Source: Methanolinea sp. UBA473
GTDB lineage: Archaea; Halobacteriota; Methanomicrobia; Methanomicrobiales; Methanospirillaceae
Direction: 5' to 3'
Length of the DNA stretch: 14,527 nt
NCBI GenBank assembly: GCA_002509495.1
Contig: DAEV01000033.1
Span: 7,589 to 22,115 of the forward strand
Shown here: positions 12,834 to 14,527 of the stretch, one piece after another
How the letters are laid out: every line of letters starts with the position of its first letter
Position numbering within the stretch: position 1 is the stretch's first letter
Made by a program: the position numbers and the translations under genes
Notes under the pieces: model-generated
Seen by the model: only the letters and a program-made list of their open reading frames with translations
What the model was told of the DNA's origin: nothing
Databases searched by the model: none

Positions 12834-13739
12834 ATGTCAGGCAGAAGATTGATCCCCCTGTTACTCCTTACCGTAGTTATTTTCCTAGCAATCCCTCCCG
12901 TAATGGGCGCTGAGGTAACAGAGAAGAAAACCCTGTACCAGAGCGATTTTTCAGCGGAACCGGGATGGACCACCAACAGCCCCACCCGGTATTACTGGGA
13001 TCCGACGCGGGAAATGTATCATTTTCTTGCCGAGGGAGGGACTAACGGGTATTCCTTTGTTCCCATCGACTATGGCGGGGACTCCTTCACCCTGGAGTAT
13101 GACATTACGATTGTTTCCATTACGAAGGACAGTGCGGCCCATATAGGTATCACCAGCAGCGAGATGGATATCAGCCGAGGGACCAACGTCCTCTCGAACT
13201 TCGAGTATAACAAATACGGGAGAATGGTCGCACTCCGTGTCATCGATCAGAACAACCATCTCCACGAAGCGACCAGTTTTTACGAGTCTTACTGTAAAGG
13301 GCAGCCCGGATGCGATTCCAGGTTTTTTGACGAAAACAAGACCTATCATATCACCCTGAGATATAACAAGGCGCTGCAGAATGCGGATATGAAAGTTGTG
13401 GAGAAAGAGACAGGGGAACAGCTCTGGGGCTACTACGTGGATATCGGGCAGGACCTCTTTTCGATGACCCGGCTTGCAATCACCACAAAAGGGGACTATG
13501 CGTTCGGGCCGACTACAGAAGGTTACCTGGACAATATAGAACTCTCTGCCCTCGTGCCGGTCACTCCCACCCCAACATCCACGCTTACGAAACCAGTAAT
13601 CACTTCCACGACACCCGAAACGACCGTTCCGACCACGGCACCGACACCCACGCAGTCACCGATCTCCGTTTCCACCATCCTTGCAGCCGTGGGAATCCTG
13701 GCGGGCCTCTTCCTGGTCTGCAACTACGGGAAGGAATAG
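12834..13739 (+). CDS. Secreted, C-terminally anchored surface protein with a beta-rich ectodomain
   Basis: A 301-residue protein with a classical Sec signal peptide: basic MSGRR, a hydrophobic core LIPLLLLTVVIFLAI, and likely cleavage near VMGA-E (around residue 26). Residues about 33-240 form one domain that starts LYQSDFSAEPGW and ends GYLDNIELSAL. That pattern is common at the first and last strands of concanavalin-like (LamG or glucanase-type) jelly-roll domains, so a sugar-binding or adhesive fold is suspected, not shown. Cys154 and Cys160 could form a disulfide. Residues 242-275 are a Thr/Pro stalk and residues about 277-296 a membrane helix followed by CNYGKE, leaving the ectodomain outside. 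The helix lacks a PGF-type archaeosortase motif. The start is preceded by GAGG (12822-12825). It is divergent from the TPR gene. Its stalk resembles that of the pilin-like protein at 4996, hinting at the same surface environment. Confidence 0.75.
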   Translation: MSGRRLIPLLLLTVVIFLAIPPVMGAEVTEKKTLYQSDFSAEPGWTTNSPTRYYWDPTREMYHFLAEGGTNGYSFVPIDYGGDSFTLEYDITIVSITKDSAAHIGITSSEMDISRGTNVLSNFEYNKYGRMVALRVIDQNNHLHEATSFYESYCKGQPGCDSRFFDENKTYHITLRYNKALQNADMKVVEKETGEQLWGYYVDIGQDLFSMTRLAITTKGDYAFGPTTEGYLDNIELSALVPVTPTPTSTLTKPVITSTTPETTVPTTAPTPTQSPISVSTILAAVGILAGLFLVCNYGKE

Positions 13740-13752
13740 GAATTCCTTTTTT
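13728..13752 (+). terminator. Terminator after the secreted-protein gene
   Basis: AAGGAAT (13731-13737) pairs with ATTCCTT (13742-13748) around an AGGA loop and can extend by three G-U pairs. The stem runs into six T at 13747-13752. It overlaps the stop codon at 13737-13739. Confidence 0.6.
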
Positions 13753-13793
13753 CCTGTGATCTTTATGGAACAGAACTTCAGGATTTGGTGAGG

Positions 13794-14527
13794 ATGAAAG
13801 AAGACGAGGATGAACATATACTCGAGGCGATCGGGCGTTCAAGGATTGTGATACGGAACGGACAGGTGGTGGAGGTGGGGGAACCCGTCATCAGGGAGTG
13901 TCCCCTCGCAAAGAGGTTTGCGAGACCCGTCCACGAGATTACTCCCGGCGCGGTCCGTGAGAATATCGAGCACCGCATCAGGTCATTCGGGATGTGCACC
14001 CCTGACCGTATGGTGGAGCTTTCCGGGGATTTCGTGGGATTCGGTGCATCCGAGATCCTTTCTGCAGGGATCAAAGGAGGGTTGATCGACTGCGCCGTGA
14101 TTGCAGGTGACGGGGCAGGGACCATCCTTGCATCGACCCCGACCCTGGTACAGGGAATCGGAGGAAGGATGTCCGGGCTTGTACGCACGACCCCCCATCC
14201 TGCCGTGATCGCAAGGATCGAATCTGCGGGAGGAATCGTCCTCGACCGCCAGCTTGCAAGGATCGATCAGGTGGAGGGCGTTGCCCGGGCCTGTGCAGAA
14301 GGCTTCCGGCGAGTGGCAGTCACGGTAGCGGATGCCGGTGATGCCGAACGGATCCGTGGGGAATATCCCGACACATTGATCGTCGTAGTCCACACCACCG
14401 GAACCACTGCAGAAGATGCAGCACGGTTCGCCCGTTCTGCGGACCTGATCACCGCTTGTGCTTCCCGCCACATAAGGGAGATTGCCGGGAAATCCGCACT
14501 CATCCAGGCCGGATCTGCCATTCCGGT
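13794..14527 (+). CDS. Methanogenesis marker protein 8 (DUF2099 family); continues beyond the right edge
   Basis: The first 244 codons of a gene conserved across methanogens. Recognised family segments are the N-terminal HILEAIGRSRIVIRNGQVVE followed by VGEPVIRECPL, then FGMCTPDRMVEL (residues 65-76), DFVGFGASEIL (79-89), a DGAGTIL segment (106-112), VQGIGGRMSGLVRTTP (119-134) and VAVTVADAGDAERIR (174-188). Cys36 and Cys68 are conserved-looking and might bind metal or act as thiols. The biochemical function is unsettled: marker proteins were defined by co-occurrence with methyl-coenzyme M reductase, and this family is of uncertain role. ATG 13794 directly follows GGTGAGG, too close for a normal ribosome-binding site. 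A weak TATA-like CTTTATGG (13761-13768) would place initiation near 13790, so a leaderless mRNA is plausible; GTG at 13788 is an alternative start. No methanogenesis genes are adjacent on the side that is visible. Confidence 0.92.
   Translation, partial: MKEDEDEHILEAIGRSRIVIRNGQVVEVGEPVIRECPLAKRFARPVHEITPGAVRENIEHRIRSFGMCTPDRMVELSGDFVGFGASEILSAGIKGGLIDCAVIAGDGAGTILASTPTLVQGIGGRMSGLVRTTPHPAVIARIESAGGIVLDRQLARIDQVEGVARACAEGFRRVAVTVADAGDAERIRGEYPDTLIVVVHTTGTTAEDAARFARSADLITACASRHIREIAGKSALIQAGSAIP

Overview
The window reads as chromosomal DNA of a methanogenic archaeon, most likely of the order Methanomicrobiales. The strongest pointer is a partial gene at the right edge for methanogenesis marker protein 8 (DUF2099), a family confined to methanogens and close relatives. 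Other pointers are a class III ribonucleotide reductase paired with a glutaredoxin-like protein, an archaeal class I CCA-adding enzyme, type IV pilin-like proteins of the archaeal Pilin_N (DUF1628) kind combined with PKD domains, and archaeal TATA boxes with T-rich terminators. No 16S, tRNA or other taxonomic marker is present, so the order is an inference.

Layout. (1) 1-832, minus strand: a glutaredoxin-like nrdH followed with a one-base overlap by nrdD, which runs off the left edge. (2) 1012-2951, plus strand: thpR and cca, two RNA 3'-end/tRNA genes joined by a four-base overlap and a TTG start. (3) 3058-9201, plus strand: five consecutive genes for membrane-anchored extracellular proteins. 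Four of them begin with a type IV prepilin-like segment, and four carry the Pilin_N hallmark H-x-G-G-[DE]. The last three end in one shared C-terminal domain of about 165 residues that I cannot assign to a family. It is carried on different stalks: a Thr/Pro linker, one PKD domain, or two PKD domains. (4) 9245-12532, minus strand, convergent: a 1095-residue cytoplasmic protein made almost wholly of 30 TPR units, with a 102-residue higher-order repeat near its C-terminus. (5) 12834-13739, plus strand: a secreted, C-terminally anchored protein with a predicted beta-rich ectodomain and a Thr/Pro stalk. (6) 13794 to the right edge, plus strand: the methanogenesis marker 8 gene.

How it fits together. 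Regions 1, 2 and 6 are housekeeping: anaerobic dNTP synthesis, tRNA 3'-end maturation and a conserved methanogen gene. Regions 3 to 5 look like an accessory cell-surface block. The pilin-like genes probably encode minor pilins or pilus-linked adhesins that present a common head domain on stalks of different length. No assembly ATPase, platform protein or prepilin peptidase lies in the window, so any filament machinery must be elsewhere. The shared C-terminal domain and its PKD-plus-head cassette are the most novel-looking items here. All homology statements come from reading motifs by eye; no database search was possible.
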